A stretch of 64,000 nucleotides of DNA from NCBI RefSeq assembly GCF_900637195.1, contig NZ_LR134356.1, positions 2,046,001 through 2,110,000 of the forward strand, written 5' to 3'. This document shows, piece after piece, positions 41,201 through 52,227 of this stretch. Below the pieces are notes generated by a model. The model had not been told where the DNA came from, did not search any database, and was given only the letters and a program-made list of their open reading frames with translations. The DNA comes from Mycolicibacterium aurum. GTDB taxonomy: Bacteria; Actinomycetota; Actinomycetes; Mycobacteriales; Mycobacteriaceae. Each line of letters opens with the position of its first letter. Position 1 is the stretch's first letter. The translations under genes were made by a program, and so were the position numbers.

Positions 41201-41237
41201 AAGCACCGGATTAGGTCAGCAATCACAGCGTCAGTTA

Positions 41238-41257
41238 TGCTTTCCCACCGGAAAGCA
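41238..41257 (+). other. Hairpin between the two tRNA genes
   Basis: Perfect 8-bp stem TGCTTTCC/GGAAAGCA with loop CACC in the 63-base tRNA spacer. No T-run, so processing signal or weak terminator. Confidence 0.5.
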
Positions 41258-41263
41258 GTTCTA

Positions 41264-41336
41264 GCCCCCGTCGTCTAGCGGCCTAGGACGCCGCCCTCTC
41301 ACGGCGGTAGCGTGGGTTCGAATCCCATCGGGGGTA
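41264..41336 (+). tRNA. tRNA-Glu (anticodon CTC)
   Basis: Acceptor GCCCCCG pairs with CGGGGGT (one G-U). The anticodon arm CCGCC-CTCTCAC-GGCGG puts CTC at 41298-41300. The T arm is GGGTTCGAATCCC. CCA is not encoded (the next bases are CAAC), unlike the tRNA-Gln just upstream. Confidence 0.97.
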
Positions 41337-41343
41337 CAACACG

Positions 41344-41372
41344 ATGGAGCTCCGCAAGGAGCTCCATTTTTT
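41344..41372 (+). terminator. Intrinsic terminator after tRNA-Glu
   Basis: 10-bp stem ATGGAGCTCC / GGAGCTCCAT, loop GCAA, then a run of T to 41372. It also faces the end of the leftward IclR gene, but the T-run favours rightward termination. Confidence 0.93.
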
Positions 41373-41394
41373 GTCTGACAGGTTCGCCGACCTC

Positions 41395-42096
41395 TCAGAG
41401 GCGGCGGGTCAGCGCATCGGCGGCGGCCACGAGGTCGGCCGCCCAGCGGGCGCCGGGACGCCTGCCCATCCGGTCGATGGGACCGGACACCGAGACGGCC
41501 GCGATGACCGTGCCCCTCGCGTCGCGTACCGGCGCGGAGACGCTCGCCACCCCCGGTTCGCGTTCGGCGGCGCTCTGCGCCCATCCGCGCTTGCGGACCT
41601 CGGCCAGCGTGCGATCGGTGAACTTGGCACCCGGGAGCACCGCGTGCTGGGTACCCGCGTCGGCATACGCGAGCAACACCTTGGCGCCCGAGCCGGCCGT
41701 CATCGGCAGCCGCGTGCCGATCGGCACGGTATCGCGAAGCCCGGCAGGCGGTTCCAGCGCGGCGATGCAGATTCGGGTGGTGCCCTCGCGCCGGTAGAGC
41801 TGCACACTCTCACCCGTCAGTTCGCGCAGCCGCGGTAGTACCACCGCGCCGGCCGACAGCAGCGGGTCGTTGACATGGCCTGCCAGTTCGGTGAGCGCCG
41901 GGCCGAGCCGCCACAGACCGTCGCCGTCGCGGGCGAGGAGCCGATGGGTTTCCAGGCCGACCGCGAGCCGGTGCGCGGTGGCCCTGGGTAGGTCGGTGCG
42001 GTCGCAGAGATCTGCCAGGCCACACGGAGACTCGGCGACCGCATGGAGGACACCGATCGCTTTGTCCAAGACGCCGATGCCGCTATTCTGTCTCAC
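41395..42096 (-). CDS. IclR-family regulator of leuCD (LtbR/NdgR-like, Rv2989-like)
   Basis: A 233-residue IclR protein. The N-terminal winged helix reads [47 protein letters not shown]; the C-terminal effector domain has [25 protein letters not shown] and [25 protein letters not shown]. Divergent placement next to leuCD is that of LtbR in Corynebacterium and NdgR in Streptomyces, which control leucine and other amino-acid genes; the role here is inferred. It begins with GTG 42096 after a TAGTAT -10, and the start codon lies inside one half of the operator-like repeat, suggesting autoregulation. Confidence 0.9.
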   Translation of the reverse strand: MRQNSGIGVLDKAIGVLHAVAESPCGLADLCDRTDLPRATAHRLAVGLETHRLLARDGDGLWRLGPALTELAGHVNDPLLSAGAVVLPRLRELTGESVQLYRREGTTRICIAALEPPAGLRDTVPIGTRLPMTAGSGAKVLLAYADAGTQHAVLPGAKFTDRTLAEVRKRGWAQSAAEREPGVASVSAPVRDARGTVIAAVSVSGPIDRMGRRPGARWAADLVAAADALTRRL

Positions 42097-42126
42097 AAGG
42101 AGATACTAGCTTCCCAGATTGTGAGA
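42091..42126. promoter_or_regulatory. Operator-like inverted repeat and IclR promoter between IclR gene and leuC
   Basis: Perfect 8-bp arms TCTCACAA (42091-42098) and TTGTGAGA (42119-42126), 20-base spacer. The minus-strand -10 TAGTAT (42108-42103) for the regulator lies within the spacer, 6 bases before its GTG. The right arm is 8 bases upstream of leuC ATG 42135. Binding here would affect both genes. Confidence 0.65.
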
Positions 42127-42134
42127 TAGTCAAG

Positions 42135-43580
42135 ATGGCCATCGCGAACCAGCCCCGCACCCTCGCCGAGAAAGTGTGGAGTGAGCACGTCGTCGTCCCA
42201 GGATCCGGTGAGGGTGAGGCGCGTGAGCCTGATCTGATCTACATCGACCTCCATCTGGTGCACGAGGTCACCAGTCCGCAGGCCTTCGACGGACTGCGCC
42301 TTGCCGGCCGGCCGGTGCACCGGCCCGATCTGACGATCGCCACCGAGGATCACAACGTGCCGACCGTCGACATCGACAAGCCGATCGCCGACCCGATCTC
42401 GCGGACGCAGGTGGAGACGCTGCGGCGCAACTGTGAGGAATTCGGCATCAGGCTGCATCCGATGGGCGATGCCGAGCAGGGCATCGTCCACATCATCGGT
42501 CCGCAACTGGGACTGACCCAGCCGGGCATGACCATCGTGTGCGGCGACAGCCACACGTCCACCCACGGCGCGTTCGGGTCGATCGCGATGGGGATCGGCA
42601 CATCTGAGGTCGAGCACGTGATGGCCACCCAGACGCTTGCGCTCAAACCGTTCAAAACCATGGCCGTCAACGTGGACGGGGAGCTGGCGCCAGGAGTCAG
42701 CGCGAAGGACATCATTCTTGCCGTCATCGCGAAGATCGGAACCGGTGGCGGACAAGGACATGTGATCGAATACCGCGGATCCGCCATCGAAGCGCTGTCG
42801 ATGGAAGGCCGGATGACGATCTGCAACATGAGCATCGAGGCCGGCGCCCGGGCTGGCATGGTCGCGCCGGACGCGACGACGTTCGAGTACCTGCGCGGTC
42901 GACCGCACGCTCCGCAGGGGGCAGATTGGGACGCCGCCGTCGATGCGTGGAGTCGGTTGCGCACCGACGAGGGAGCCCGTTTCGACACCGAGGTCCACAT
43001 CGACGCGTCGACGTTGACCCCGTTTGTCACCTGGGGAACCAACCCGGGCCAGGGTGTGCCGCTGGGTGGCTCGGTCCCCGACCCCGAACAGATCTTCGAC
43101 GAAGCCGAGCGGCAGGCCGCCGAAAAGGCATTGGCCTATATGGACCTTCAGGCGGGTACCCCCATGCGGGAGATCCCGATCGACACGGTGTTCGTCGGCT
43201 CCTGTACCAACGGCCGCATCGAGGATCTCCGCGTGGTGGCCGAAGTGCTGCGTGGCCGCAAGGTGGCCGACAGCGTCCGGATGCTGGTCGTCCCCGGGTC
43301 GATGCGGGTCCGTGTCCAGGCCGAATCCGAGGGTCTCGGCGAGATCTTCACTGCCGCAGGCGCGGAATGGCGCCAGGCAGGGTGCTCGATGTGTCTGGGG
43401 ATGAACCCCGATCAACTCGCGCCGGGGGAGCGGTCCGCGTCGACGTCCAACCGCAATTTCGAGGGTAGGCAGGGCAAGGGCAGCCGCACCCATCTGGTCT
43501 CGCCGGCAGTGGCTGCAGCGACCGCGGTCCGCGGAACGCTCTCCTCGCCGACCGATCTCGCCGCCCCGACGGCCCACTGA
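42135..43580 (+). CDS. leuC: 3-isopropylmalate dehydratase large subunit
   Basis: A 481-residue aconitase-family subunit that carries the 4Fe-4S cluster and isomerises 2- to 3-isopropylmalate with LeuD. Cluster ligands: Cys357 in [10 protein letters not shown], and Cys417 and Cys420 in GCSMCLGMN. Also [47 protein letters not shown] and the C-terminal [33 protein letters not shown]. leuD follows 19 bases later. Control probably by the divergent IclR regulator. Confidence 0.98.
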   Translation: MAIANQPRTLAEKVWSEHVVVPGSGEGEAREPDLIYIDLHLVHEVTSPQAFDGLRLAGRPVHRPDLTIATEDHNVPTVDIDKPIADPISRTQVETLRRNCEEFGIRLHPMGDAEQGIVHIIGPQLGLTQPGMTIVCGDSHTSTHGAFGSIAMGIGTSEVEHVMATQTLALKPFKTMAVNVDGELAPGVSAKDIILAVIAKIGTGGGQGHVIEYRGSAIEALSMEGRMTICNMSIEAGARAGMVAPDATTFEYLRGRPHAPQGADWDAAVDAWSRLRTDEGARFDTEVHIDASTLTPFVTWGTNPGQGVPLGGSVPDPEQIFDEAERQAAEKALAYMDLQAGTPMREIPIDTVFVGSCTNGRIEDLRVVAEVLRGRKVADSVRMLVVPGSMRVRVQAESEGLGEIFTAAGAEWRQAGCSMCLGMNPDQLAPGERSASTSNRNFEGRQGKGSRTHLVSPAVAAATAVRGTLSSPTDLAAPTAH

Positions 43581-43599
43581 AACCTGATAGGAGACTGAG

Positions 43600-44193
43600 A
43601 TGGACGCCTTTCACACCCACACCGGGATCGGTGTGCCGCTGCGACGCTCGAATGTCGACACCGACCAGATCATCCCGGCCGTCTATCTGAAGCGGGTGAC
43701 CAGAACAGGATTCGAGGACGGACTTTTCGCCGCGTGGCGCAACGATCCGTCATTCGTGCTCAATCTGGCGCCCTTCGACCGTGGTTCGGTTCTGGTTGCC
43801 GGCGCCGATTTCGGTACCGGCTCGTCTCGCGAGCACGCGGTCTGGGCGCTGATGGACTTCGGATTCCGGGTGGTGATCTCATCCCGCTTCGCCGATATCT
43901 TCCGCGGGAACGCGGGCAAGGCCGGCCTGTTGGCGGCCGAAGTTTCACAAGATGACGTGGAATTGTTGTGGAAGGCCATCGAGCAGCACCCGGGATTGGA
44001 AATCACTGTAAATCTTCAAGATCGGACCATCACCGCCGGAACCATCATGGTGCCGTTCAACATTGACGACTACACCGCATGGCGATTGCTCGAGGGACTC
44101 GACGATATAGGCCTTACGCTGCGGAAACTCGCCGAAATCAAGGCTTACGAGGACCGCCGCCCGGCGTGGAAACCCCGCACCCTCCCTGCCTGA
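43600..44193 (+). CDS. leuD: 3-isopropylmalate dehydratase small subunit
   Basis: A 197-residue LeuD, the swivel domain completing the isopropylmalate isomerase. Seen: [35 protein letters not shown], the substrate-binding [44 protein letters not shown], and [21 protein letters not shown] at the end. A GGAG ribosome site lies just before the ATG. A hairpin in the following gap may end the leuCD transcript. Confidence 0.97.
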   Translation: MDAFHTHTGIGVPLRRSNVDTDQIIPAVYLKRVTRTGFEDGLFAAWRNDPSFVLNLAPFDRGSVLVAGADFGTGSSREHAVWALMDFGFRVVISSRFADIFRGNAGKAGLLAAEVSQDDVELLWKAIEQHPGLEITVNLQDRTITAGTIMVPFNIDDYTAWRLLEGLDDIGLTLRKLAEIKAYEDRRPAWKPRTLPA

Positions 44194-44229
44194 CTCGCGG
44201 CTCGAAAGGCCGAAATCCCGCGCCGGTAA

Positions 44230-44266
44230 CCCCCTTTTCGGTAGCCCTCACAGGAGGGTAAGGGGG
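44230..44266 (+). terminator. Hairpin after leuD, probable terminator
   Basis: CCCCCTT (44230-44236) pairs with AAGGGGG (44260-44266), and inside it CCCTC pairs with GAGGG around loop ACAG. No T-run follows, so an I-shaped terminator. The rest of the 201-base gap to hupB shows no gene. Confidence 0.5.
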
Positions 44267-44394
44267 CCAACCGGATTGAAAAAAGTTCGCTGAGCTGGCC
44301 TGAAATTGCGCGTGGCTCTTGGAAATCAGCGGCCATTGGGTTTACCGTGTCCACTAGTCGGTTCAAAGTGGACCACTTGTTTCGGAGGTTTTGC

Positions 44395-45069
44395 ATGAAC
44401 AAAGCAGAGCTCATCGACGTACTCACGGAGAAGCTGGGTTCGGATCGTCGGCAAGCTACTGCCGCGGTGGAGAACGTCGTCGACACCATCGTCCGCGCGG
44501 TGCACAAGGGTGAGAGCGTCACCATCACCGGCTTCGGGGTATTCGAGCAGCGTCGCCGTGCCGCCCGCGTGGCACGTAACCCGCGGACCGGCGAGACGGT
44601 GAAGGTCAAGCCCACCTCTGTGCCTGCCTTCCGCCCCGGCGCTCAGTTCAAGGCCGTTGTCTCAGGCGCACAGAAGCTTCCGGCGGACGGGCCCGCGGTC
44701 AAGCGCGGCGTCGCGGCTGCGAGCACCGCCCGCAAGGCAGCCAAGAAGGCTCCGGCCAAGAAGGCGGCTCCTGCGAAGAAGGCGGCTCCTGCGAAGAAGG
44801 CGGCTCCGGCGAAGAAGGCGGCTCCTGCGAAGAAGGCCGCTCCTGCGAAGAAGGCGGCTCCGGCCAAGAAGGCCGCTCCCGCGAAGAAGGCGGCTCCGGC
44901 CAAGAAGGCGGCTCCGGCCAAGAAGGCGGCTCCGGCCAAGAAGGCGGCTCCGGCGAAGAAGGCCGCTCCTGCCAAGAAGGCGGCCACCAAGGCTCCGGCC
45001 AAGAAGGCTGCTCCCGCGAAGAAGGCTCCGGCCAAGAAGGCCGCTCCGGCCAAGCGCGGTCGCAAGTAG
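44395..45069 (+). CDS. hupB: DNA-binding protein HU with Lys/Ala-rich tail (HupB)
   Basis: A 224-residue mycobacterial HU (also called Hlp/MDP1/LBP). Residues 1-90 are a canonical HU fold: [69 protein letters not shown]. The rest is a histone-H1-like basic tail of repeated AAPAKK units ending KRGRK. It compacts the nucleoid and can bind other polyanions. ATG 44395 is chosen for the GGAGG ribosome site just upstream and the family start; an in-frame GTG at 44347 adds 16 atypical residues. A strong terminator follows. Confidence 0.97.
   Translation: MNKAELIDVLTEKLGSDRRQATAAVENVVDTIVRAVHKGESVTITGFGVFEQRRRAARVARNPRTGETVKVKPTSVPAFRPGAQFKAVVSGAQKLPADGPAVKRGVAAASTARKAAKKAPAKKAAPAKKAAPAKKAAPAKKAAPAKKAAPAKKAAPAKKAAPAKKAAPAKKAAPAKKAAPAKKAAPAKKAAPAKKAATKAPAKKAAPAKKAPAKKAAPAKRGRK
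44761..44976 (+). repeat. 18-bp tandem repeat array in hupB
   Basis: Twelve consecutive 18-bp units of form AAGGCSGCTCCNGCSAAG, each encoding KAAPAK, followed by irregular copies to about 45050. Variation is almost only at third codon positions. Confidence 0.93.
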
Positions 45070-45084
45070 ATCAGTTTTACGCAG

Positions 45085-45116
45085 TTACGCCGCGGATCTT
45101 TCGATCCGCGGCGTAA
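45085..45116 (+). terminator. Terminator between hupB and mutT1 (convergent)
   Basis: Perfect 14-bp stem TTACGCCGCGGATC / GATCCGCGGCGTAA with loop TTTC, 15 bases after the hupB stop. It is symmetrical enough to serve both convergent genes. Confidence 0.88.
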
Positions 45117-45149
45117 TTGTGCTGTCTGGGCGCCTGATCCGGGCGCCCG

Positions 45150-46052
45150 TCACTTCGTCGGCGGTAGCGGGCTGCTGATGTGGTCGGCCGCGATCAGCCG
45201 GCCGTCGTGCAGCGACATCACCCATGTGCTGCCCTTGCGGTTGCGTGACTTGTCCGGGCGAACTCCCTCGCGTTCGCACCACCAGTCGATGAAGTCGGGA
45301 ATCACCTTCCCCTGACTGCAGATGACGGGGCTGTGCGACTTCTCGACAATGTCGAGCATGCGGAGGCGGGCGGCCTTGCGGTCCTCGGCGTAGGCCTCCT
45401 CGGTCAGCCCAGGCTCGTCTTCGATCACCGCCCCGAGTTCCTCGGCAAGCGGCTCCAGCGTCTGGTGGCAACGATCCCGCGATGCGGCGAACAGTTCATG
45501 GGCGCCGAAGGCGAGCAGCTGACCCACGAGCGACTCCGCCTGCGCCCGTCCGCGCTTGTCCAGGGGCCGCTTTCGGTCGTCGCCGCGATATCGCGACTTA
45601 CTTCCCGCGGTGCCGTGGCGAACGATGAGGACGGTCTTGGTGTCGGCGGGGTGCTTGAGGAAGCGGCGCACGATCTTGCGATCGTGGGGATAGACCAGCT
45701 CGCTCATCGCCTCCGCCGGTGGCAGCCACTTGAGGTCGTCGACTTCATCGTTGGCGCCGAACTGTCCGCCGACGCAGCGTGCCGCCCAGTACCTCACCTG
45801 CTTCTTACTGTCGTCCACCGAATAGGTCACCGTGGGGAGGCGGCGCCCGAGCTGTGCGTGGAACCCTGTCTCCTCCGCGATTTCGCGGACGGCGGTCACG
45901 GGCTCGGTCTCTCCGGGATCGACCTTGCCCTTGGGCAGTGACCAGTCGTCATAGCGAGGGCGATGGACAATCGCGATCTCGGGTGCGCCGGTGTGCTCAT
46001 CTGGGCGCCACAATACGGCGCCGGCTGCCAGTATCGACGGCGTCTTCACCAC
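45150..46052 (-). CDS. mutT1: MutT1: Nudix hydrolase fused to histidine phosphatase
   Basis: A 300-residue two-domain sanitiser of oxidised nucleotides. The N-terminal Nudix box is complete ([23 protein letters not shown], pattern G-x5-E-x7-REUxEExGU). The C-terminal half (about 140-300) is a phosphoglycerate-mutase-like histidine phosphatase with RHG motif [14 protein letters not shown] and distal [13 protein letters not shown]. In mycobacterial MutT1 the Nudix part converts 8-oxo-GTP/dGTP and diadenosine polyphosphates, and the phosphatase completes removal of phosphates. It lies 6 bases after ppk, hence probably one operon with polyphosphate kinase. Confidence 0.95.
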   Translation of the reverse strand: MVKTPSILAAGAVLWRPDEHTGAPEIAIVHRPRYDDWSLPKGKVDPGETEPVTAVREIAEETGFHAQLGRRLPTVTYSVDDSKKQVRYWAARCVGGQFGANDEVDDLKWLPPAEAMSELVYPHDRKIVRRFLKHPADTKTVLIVRHGTAGSKSRYRGDDRKRPLDKRGRAQAESLVGQLLAFGAHELFAASRDRCHQTLEPLAEELGAVIEDEPGLTEEAYAEDRKAARLRMLDIVEKSHSPVICSQGKVIPDFIDWWCEREGVRPDKSRNRKGSTWVMSLHDGRLIAADHISSPLPPTK

Positions 46053-46058
46053 GGTCGG

Positions 46059-48242
46059 TTACGGATGCCGGTGTCGATCCATCAGCGACATCTGGTGATC
46101 CCGCACGGTGTGCCCCTCCTGGGGCAGTGCGGTCCAGTGTCCGTCGCTGCCGAGTTCCCAGCACCGGGTGCGGGGGTCGGCAGCCGATTCGAAGATGTCG
46201 TTGAGTTGGGTGGTCAATCGCGGATCCTTAACCTGTGCCATCACTTCCACGCGCCGGTCAAGATTACGATGCATCATGTCGGCGCTGCCGATCCAGTATT
46301 CGTCGATGGCGCGGAAGTGAATGATCCGTGAATGCTCGAGGAAGCGGCCGAGGATGGATCGGACCACGATGTTCTCCGAGAAGCCGGGCTCCCCGGGGCG
46401 CAGCGCGCAGATGCCGCGGACCACGACCTCGACCCGCACCCCGGCCTGGGATGCTCGGTAGAGCGCATCGATGACCTGCTCGTCGACCAAAGCATTGGCC
46501 TTCAGCCGGATTCGGCCCTCCGCGCCGTCGCGGGTCGCGGCGATCTCGCGTTCGATCCGCTCGACGATGCCTCTGCGCACTCCGTACGGCGCCACCAGCA
46601 GGTTGCGGTAGGACTGCTTACGGGAGTATCCGGTCAGGGAATTGAACAGATCGGTGAGGTCGGCCCCGATATCGGGAGCCGCCGTCAGCAGACCGATGTC
46701 CTCGTAGAGCCGCGCGGTCTTGGGGTTGTAGTTGCCCGTTCCGATATGGCAGTAGCGGCGGATGGTGGACCCTTCGCGCCGCACCACCAGACAGGTCTTG
46801 CAATGTGTCTTCAGACCGATGAGCCCGTAGACCACGTGCACGCCGGCTTGTTCGAGAGCGCGCGCCCATTTGATGTTCGCCTGCTCGTCGAACCGGGCCT
46901 TGATCTCGACGAGGGCGACCACCTGCTTGCCCGCCTCGGCCGCGTCGATGAGCGCGTTGACGATCGGCGAGTCGCCCGAAGTGCGGTACAGGGTTTGTTT
47001 GATCGCCAACACATTGGGATCTGCGGCCGCCTGCTCGATGAACCGCTGGACGGTCGTGGAGAACGAATCGTAGGGATGGTGGACGAGGACGTCGCCGTCG
47101 CGCAGCGCGGAGAAAATGCTCTTGGGCGTCTCGCGTTCACCGAACGCCGACGGGGTCGCAGGCACGAACGGCGGGTCCTTGAGCGCGGGCCGGTCCACGC
47201 CGTAGATCTGCCACAGCGACGAGAGATCCAGCAGCCCCGACACTTCGACCACATCGCCGGGCGCGACGTCGAGCTCGCGCAGCAGCAACTCGAGCATGCT
47301 CTCGGTCATGTCGTCGGAGACCTCCAGCCGCACCGGCGAGCCGAAACGCCGACGGGCCAGCTCACGCTCCAGTGCCTGCAGCAGATCCTCGTCGCGGTCC
47401 TCCTCGACCTCGAAGTCCGCGTTGCGGGTGATCCGGAAGGCATGGTGCTCCACGATTTCCAGACCCGGGAACAGCACCGGCAGGAATGCGGCGATGAATT
47501 CCTCCATGGGCAGGAACCGGACGACGCCGGGGGAGTCGTCGCGCGCAGGCAGCTCCACGAAGCGGTCGACGTTGTCGGGCACCTTGATTCGGGCGAAGTG
47601 CTGGCCGCCGTCGTCGGGATGCTTGACGGTGATCGCCAGGTTGAGGCTCAGACCGCTCACGAACGGGAACGGATGCGCGGGATCGACGGCCAGCGGCGTC
47701 AGAACCGGGAACACCTGCTCGTGGAAATAGGTGGACAACTTTCCGCGCTCGGCCTCGTCGAGTTCGGCCCATGTGACGATGACGATGCCTTCGTCGGCGA
47801 GGGCGGGACGGACCGAATCGAGGAAGACGTGAGAGTGCCTGCTGGCGATCTGCTGGGTGCGCTCGCTGATGCGCCGAAGCTGCTCGCGCGGCGACAGACC
47901 GTCGGCGGAGCGCACGGACAGTCCCATCTCGTCGCGCCGTTTCAGCCCGGCGACCCGAACCATGTAGAACTCGTCGAGGTTCGACGCGAAGATCGCGAGG
48001 AATTTCGCGCGTTCCAGAAGCGGTAGTGACGGGTCGGCGGCGAGCGCCAGCACTCTCGCGTTGAAGTCGAGCCAACTGAGCTCGCGGTTGAGGTAACGAT
48101 CCTCGGGAAGCGGGTTCTCGACGGTGGGAGGCGTGGTGGCGGGCGGCGCCTCCGGTGCCGAATCTCCCACCCCGGTGATCGCCGGTGGTGACGCCGTCTC
48201 CGCCGCCTCCGTCTGGTCAGGTCGGGTCTGGGCTTCGGTCAT
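46059..48242 (-). CDS. ppk: Polyphosphate kinase 1
   Basis: A 727-residue PPK1 that polymerises the gamma phosphate of ATP into polyphosphate, reversibly. After a ~50-residue disordered tail: [20 protein letters not shown] and [23 protein letters not shown] (N domain), HHPYDSF-type [20 protein letters not shown], and two phospholipase-D-like catalytic parts with the expected histidines, [19 protein letters not shown] (phospho-His) and [20 protein letters not shown]. It is followed closely by mutT1 and preceded 63 bases by fbiD on the same strand. Confidence 0.97.
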   Translation of the reverse strand: MTEAQTRPDQTEAAETASPPAITGVGDSAPEAPPATTPPTVENPLPEDRYLNRELSWLDFNARVLALAADPSLPLLERAKFLAIFASNLDEFYMVRVAGLKRRDEMGLSVRSADGLSPREQLRRISERTQQIASRHSHVFLDSVRPALADEGIVIVTWAELDEAERGKLSTYFHEQVFPVLTPLAVDPAHPFPFVSGLSLNLAITVKHPDDGGQHFARIKVPDNVDRFVELPARDDSPGVVRFLPMEEFIAAFLPVLFPGLEIVEHHAFRITRNADFEVEEDRDEDLLQALERELARRRFGSPVRLEVSDDMTESMLELLLRELDVAPGDVVEVSGLLDLSSLWQIYGVDRPALKDPPFVPATPSAFGERETPKSIFSALRDGDVLVHHPYDSFSTTVQRFIEQAAADPNVLAIKQTLYRTSGDSPIVNALIDAAEAGKQVVALVEIKARFDEQANIKWARALEQAGVHVVYGLIGLKTHCKTCLVVRREGSTIRRYCHIGTGNYNPKTARLYEDIGLLTAAPDIGADLTDLFNSLTGYSRKQSYRNLLVAPYGVRRGIVERIEREIAATRDGAEGRIRLKANALVDEQVIDALYRASQAGVRVEVVVRGICALRPGEPGFSENIVVRSILGRFLEHSRIIHFRAIDEYWIGSADMMHRNLDRRVEVMAQVKDPRLTTQLNDIFESAADPRTRCWELGSDGHWTALPQEGHTVRDHQMSLMDRHRHP

Positions 48243-48305
48243 TGCTCCGATGATTCCCTATCCGCGGGTGCTCCTGCCACCGAGATGGGCCAACCGGCGA
48301 GGAAT

Positions 48306-48977
<672 letters not shown>

Positions 48978-48988
48978 TTATTCCCGGC

Positions 48989-49003
48989 TAGGCTGAAGCC
49001 GTG
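48989..49003 (+). promoter_or_regulatory. Leaderless-type -10 (TAGGCT) for gpsA
   Basis: TAGGCT at 48989-48994, 6 bases before GTG 49001. Confidence 0.55.
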
Positions 49004-49996
49004 GTTGAGGCGGCGGTGATGGGTGCCGGGGCGTGGGGGACGGCCCTGGCGAAAGTATTGGCAGACGCCGGTAACAGCGTCACGCTGTGGACGCGCAGGC
49101 CCGAACTGGCCGACGAGATCAACCGCACCCACCGCAACGCGGGCTATCTGGACGCCGAGTTGCCCGCATCCATCCGCGCCACCGGTGACTACGCCGAAGC
49201 GCTGCACGGAGCGTGCACGGTGCTGCTCGCGGTGCCGTCGCAGACGCTGCGGACCAACCTGGAACTGTGGAAGGGCCACCTCGGTGCCGACGCCTCGCTC
49301 GTCAGCCTGGCCAAGGGCATCGAGTTGGACACCCTGCTGCGCATGAGTCAGGTCATCGCACAGGTCACCGGCGCCGACCCGGGCCGGATCGCCGTCGTCA
49401 CCGGCCCCAACCTGGCCCGCGAGATCGGCGAGGAGCAGCCGGCCGCCACCGTCGTCGCCTGCACCGACTCCGGCCGGGCCGTGACACTGCAGCGCGCACT
49501 GGCCACCGGGTACTTCCGGCCGTACACCAACTCCGACGTGACCGGTGCCGAGGTCGGGGGAGCGTGCAAGAACGTCATCGCCCTCGCCACCGGAATGGCC
49601 GCAGGCGTCGGGCTCGGCGAGAACACCGCGGCGGCCATCATCACCAGGGGACTGGCCGAGATCATGCGGCTGGGAATTGCGTTGGGCGCCAAGCCCGCGA
49701 CACTGGCCGGACTCGCGGGCATCGGCGACCTGGTGGCAACCTGCACCTCGCCGCAGTCGCGCAACCGGTCCTTCGGTGAGCGTCTGGGCCGCGGCGGCAC
49801 CATGCAGGCCGCACTGGATGCCACGGGGGGTCACGTCGCCGAAGGCGTCACGTCGTGTCGGTCGGTGCTCGCGCTGGCGTCCAGCTACGACGTCGAGATG
49901 CCGCTCACCGAGGCGGTGCACCGGGTGTGCCACCGGGGCCTGTCGGTCGATGACGCGGTGGCCCTGCTCCTCGGCCGGACCACCAAGCCGGAGTGA
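49001..49996 (+). CDS. gpsA: Glycerol-3-phosphate dehydrogenase [NAD(P)+]
   Basis: A 331-residue GpsA that makes sn-glycerol 3-phosphate from dihydroxyacetone phosphate for phospholipids. The N-terminal dinucleotide loop is [19 protein letters not shown], then [43 protein letters not shown], catalytic lysine region [31 protein letters not shown], and the C-terminal [19 protein letters not shown]. It matches GpdA2 (Rv2982c). The stop overlaps the next gene (GTGA). Confidence 0.97.
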   Translation: MVEAAVMGAGAWGTALAKVLADAGNSVTLWTRRPELADEINRTHRNAGYLDAELPASIRATGDYAEALHGACTVLLAVPSQTLRTNLELWKGHLGADASLVSLAKGIELDTLLRMSQVIAQVTGADPGRIAVVTGPNLAREIGEEQPAATVVACTDSGRAVTLQRALATGYFRPYTNSDVTGAEVGGACKNVIALATGMAAGVGLGENTAAAIITRGLAEIMRLGIALGAKPATLAGLAGIGDLVATCTSPQSRNRSFGERLGRGGTMQAALDATGGHVAEGVTSCRSVLALASSYDVEMPLTEAVHRVCHRGLSVDDAVALLLGRTTKPE

Positions 49997-51111
49997 CGAT
50001 GGGCAGCTACGGGGATTCCACGCGAAGTGTCAAAGCCGTTGACTCCGAACCTGTTCCGGGAAGTCCGGTGGCGCCGACGCCGGTCCCGGCCGCCGCGTAC
50101 CACCTTCCCCCTGACGAAGACGATTCCCTGGACGTCTACGGTCGCATGTCCAATCCGACCTGGCGGCAACTGGAGTCGGCCATCGCGCAGCTCGAAGGAG
50201 CCGCCGCCGCGCTGGTGTTCGGGTCCGGAATGGCGGCTATCACCGCCGCGCTGCGGGTGGTGACCAAACCGGGGCAGACCCTGGTGGTCCCCGCCGACGG
50301 CTACTACCAGGTGCGGACGTACGCACGAGAATTCCTCGCCCCCCGTGGCGTGACCGTCGTCGAGGCGCGGTGCGCCGACATGTGCGATGCCGCCCGCGAC
50401 GCCGACGTTGTGCTCGCGGAGACACCGTCGAATCCCGGTCTCGACGTCGTCGACCTGCACCAGCTGGCGATGACGTGCCGGTCACGCCGGACGACGTTGC
50501 TCGTCGACAACACCACCGCCACTCCGCTGGGCCAACAACCGCTGTCGCTGGGCGCCGATCTCGTCGTGGCCAGCGCCACCAAAGCGCTCGCGGGACACCA
50601 CGACGTCCTGGCCGGCTATGTCGCGGGCAGCCATCCCGAGATGCTCGCCCGGGTGCAACGGGAGAGGCTGCTCGCCGGACCGATTCTGGGACCGTTCGAA
50701 GCGTGGCTCATCCTGCGCAGCCTCGGCACCTTCGGGCTGCGATTCGGGCAGCAGTGCCAGAACGCGGCGGCGGTGGCGCTGATGCTGCGTTCCCACCCGG
50801 CCGTGAAGTCGGTGCGGTATCCGGGCCTGCCCGAGGACCCGTCCTATGACATCGCCTCGCGGCAGATGCGGCGCTTCGGCGGGATCGTCTCGGTCGAGCT
50901 GGCCGGTGCTGACGTGGTGCACGACCTGGTCGGCAACAGCGCGCTGCTGGTCGGGTCCACCAGTTTCGGCGGCATCCACAGCTCGGTCGACCGCAGGGCC
51001 CGGTGGGGGGACCCCGTTCCCGACGGGTTCGCACGGATCTCGCTGGGCATCGAGGACACCGACGACCTGCTCGGCGATATCGGGCAGGCTCTCGATATCG
51101 CCGGCCGGTAG
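49993..51111 (+). CDS. Cys/Met-metabolism PLP enzyme (cystathionine gamma-lyase/synthase-like)
   Basis: A 372-residue fold-type I PLP enzyme. [41 protein letters not shown] holds the Tyr-Arg phosphate-contacts and the GSGMAAI phosphate loop. [19 protein letters not shown] is the pyridine-binding region, and [19 protein letters not shown] carries the Schiff-base lysine. The group cleaves or forms C-S bonds of cystathionine, homocysteine or methionine; the exact reaction is undecided. It is inserted between gpsA and ddl, which I recall as adjacent in M. tuberculosis, and is coupled to gpsA through GTGA. ATG 49999 is an alternative start. Confidence 0.88.
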   Translation: MTMGSYGDSTRSVKAVDSEPVPGSPVAPTPVPAAAYHLPPDEDDSLDVYGRMSNPTWRQLESAIAQLEGAAAALVFGSGMAAITAALRVVTKPGQTLVVPADGYYQVRTYAREFLAPRGVTVVEARCADMCDAARDADVVLAETPSNPGLDVVDLHQLAMTCRSRRTTLLVDNTTATPLGQQPLSLGADLVVASATKALAGHHDVLAGYVAGSHPEMLARVQRERLLAGPILGPFEAWLILRSLGTFGLRFGQQCQNAAAVALMLRSHPAVKSVRYPGLPEDPSYDIASRQMRRFGGIVSVELAGADVVHDLVGNSALLVGSTSFGGIHSSVDRRARWGDPVPDGFARISLGIEDTDDLLGDIGQALDIAGR

Positions 51112-51126
51112 CCTCTCTAGGTTGTG
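51109..51126 (+). promoter_or_regulatory. Leaderless-type -10 (TAGCCT) for ddl, overlapping an upstream stop codon
   Basis: TAGCCT at 51109-51114 begins with the TAG stop of the PLP-enzyme gene and lies 9 bases before GTG 51124. A second hexamer TAGGTT (51118-51123) abuts the GTG and would start transcription inside the gene. Confidence 0.45.
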
Positions 51127-52227
51127 AGTCCCCGCATCCGCGTCGCCGTCGTCTACGGCGGGCGCAGCTCCGAACACGCGATCTCGTGTGTTTCCGCAGG
51201 CAGCATCCTGCGCAACCTCGATCCGGACCGATTCGAGGTGGTCGCCGTAGGTATTTCGCCCGAGGGTTCGTGGGTGCTCACCGACGGGCGGCCGGAGACG
51301 CTGGCCATCACCGACGGCACCCTGCCCGCGGTCAGCGGATCGGCGGGCACCGAGCTGGCGCTGGCCGCCGACCCGGCGCGACGGGGCCAGCTGGTGTCGC
51401 TGGGCGACGCCGCGGGCGAGGTGCTGGCCGCGGTCGACGTGGTGTTCCCGGTGCTGCACGGCCCCTATGGCGAGGACGGCACCATCCAGGGCCTCCTCGA
51501 GCTCGCCGGTGTTCCCTACGTGGGCGCAGGCGTGCTGGCCAGCGCCGCGGGCATGGACAAGGAGTTCACCAAGAAGCTGCTGGTCGCAGCGGGTCTGCCG
51601 ATCGGTGACCATGCGGTGCTCCGTCCTCGGGACAGCACCCTGTCACTGGACGACCGGGAACGTCTCGGCCTTCCGGTGTTCGTCAAACCCGCTCGCGGCG
51701 GCTCGTCGATCGGCGTCAGCCGCGTCACCAGCTGGGATCAGCTGCAGGCTGCCATCGATCTGGCCCGGCGCCACGACCCCAAGGTCATCGTCGAGGCGGG
51801 GATACCGGGACGCGAACTGGAGTGCGGCGTGCTGGAATTCCCCGACGGCCATCTCGAGGCGAGCACCGTCGGTGAGATCCGCGTCGCCGGAGTGCGTGGT
51901 CGCGAAGACGGCTTCTACGATTTCGAGACGAAGTATCTCGAGGACGCCGCGGAACTCGATGTTCCCGCCAAGGTCGACGACGACGTCGCGGCGGCCGTCC
52001 GGGGTCTGGCGATCCGCGCCTTCGACGCCATCGACTGCCAGGGGTTGGCTCGGGTCGACTTCTTCCTCACCGAGGACGGGCCGGTGATCAACGAGATCAA
52101 CACCATGCCCGGGTTCACGACCATCTCGATGTACCCCCGGATGTGGGCCGCGACCGGTATCGATTACCCGACCCTGCTGGCGACGATGGTCGAGACCGCC
52201 GTCGCCCGCGGCACCGGCCTGCGCTAG
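51124..52227 (+). CDS. ddl: D-alanine--D-alanine ligase
   Basis: A 367-residue ATP-grasp ligase making D-Ala-D-Ala for peptidoglycan; in mycobacteria it is a target of D-cycloserine. Seen: [27 protein letters not shown] (N-terminal D-Ala1 site), [62 protein letters not shown] (ATP-grasp glycine loop), and the C-terminal Mg2+/D-Ala2 site [34 protein letters not shown]. The stop shares a CTAG palindrome with the stop of the opposing DUF3515 gene. Confidence 0.97.
   Translation: MSPRIRVAVVYGGRSSEHAISCVSAGSILRNLDPDRFEVVAVGISPEGSWVLTDGRPETLAITDGTLPAVSGSAGTELALAADPARRGQLVSLGDAAGEVLAAVDVVFPVLHGPYGEDGTIQGLLELAGVPYVGAGVLASAAGMDKEFTKKLLVAAGLPIGDHAVLRPRDSTLSLDDRERLGLPVFVKPARGGSSIGVSRVTSWDQLQAAIDLARRHDPKVIVEAGIPGRELECGVLEFPDGHLEASTVGEIRVAGVRGREDGFYDFETKYLEDAAELDVPAKVDDDVAAAVRGLAIRAFDAIDCQGLARVDFFLTEDGPVINEINTMPGFTTISMYPRMWAATGIDYPTLLATMVETAVARGTGLR

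Noticed and set aside
39534-41201. A 555-codon antisense frame over gltX reaching into tRNA-Gln
   Set aside because: Covers a tRNA gene and a certain synthetase; translation has no domain.
44761-44976. Repeat array considered as a CRISPR
   Set aside because: Units are contiguous 18-mers with no spacers and lie in frame in hupB.
44643-45065. Alanine/phenylalanine-rich antisense frame and Arg-rich alternate frame in hupB
   Set aside because: Both arise from the 18-bp repeat read in other frames; periodic composition, no function implied.
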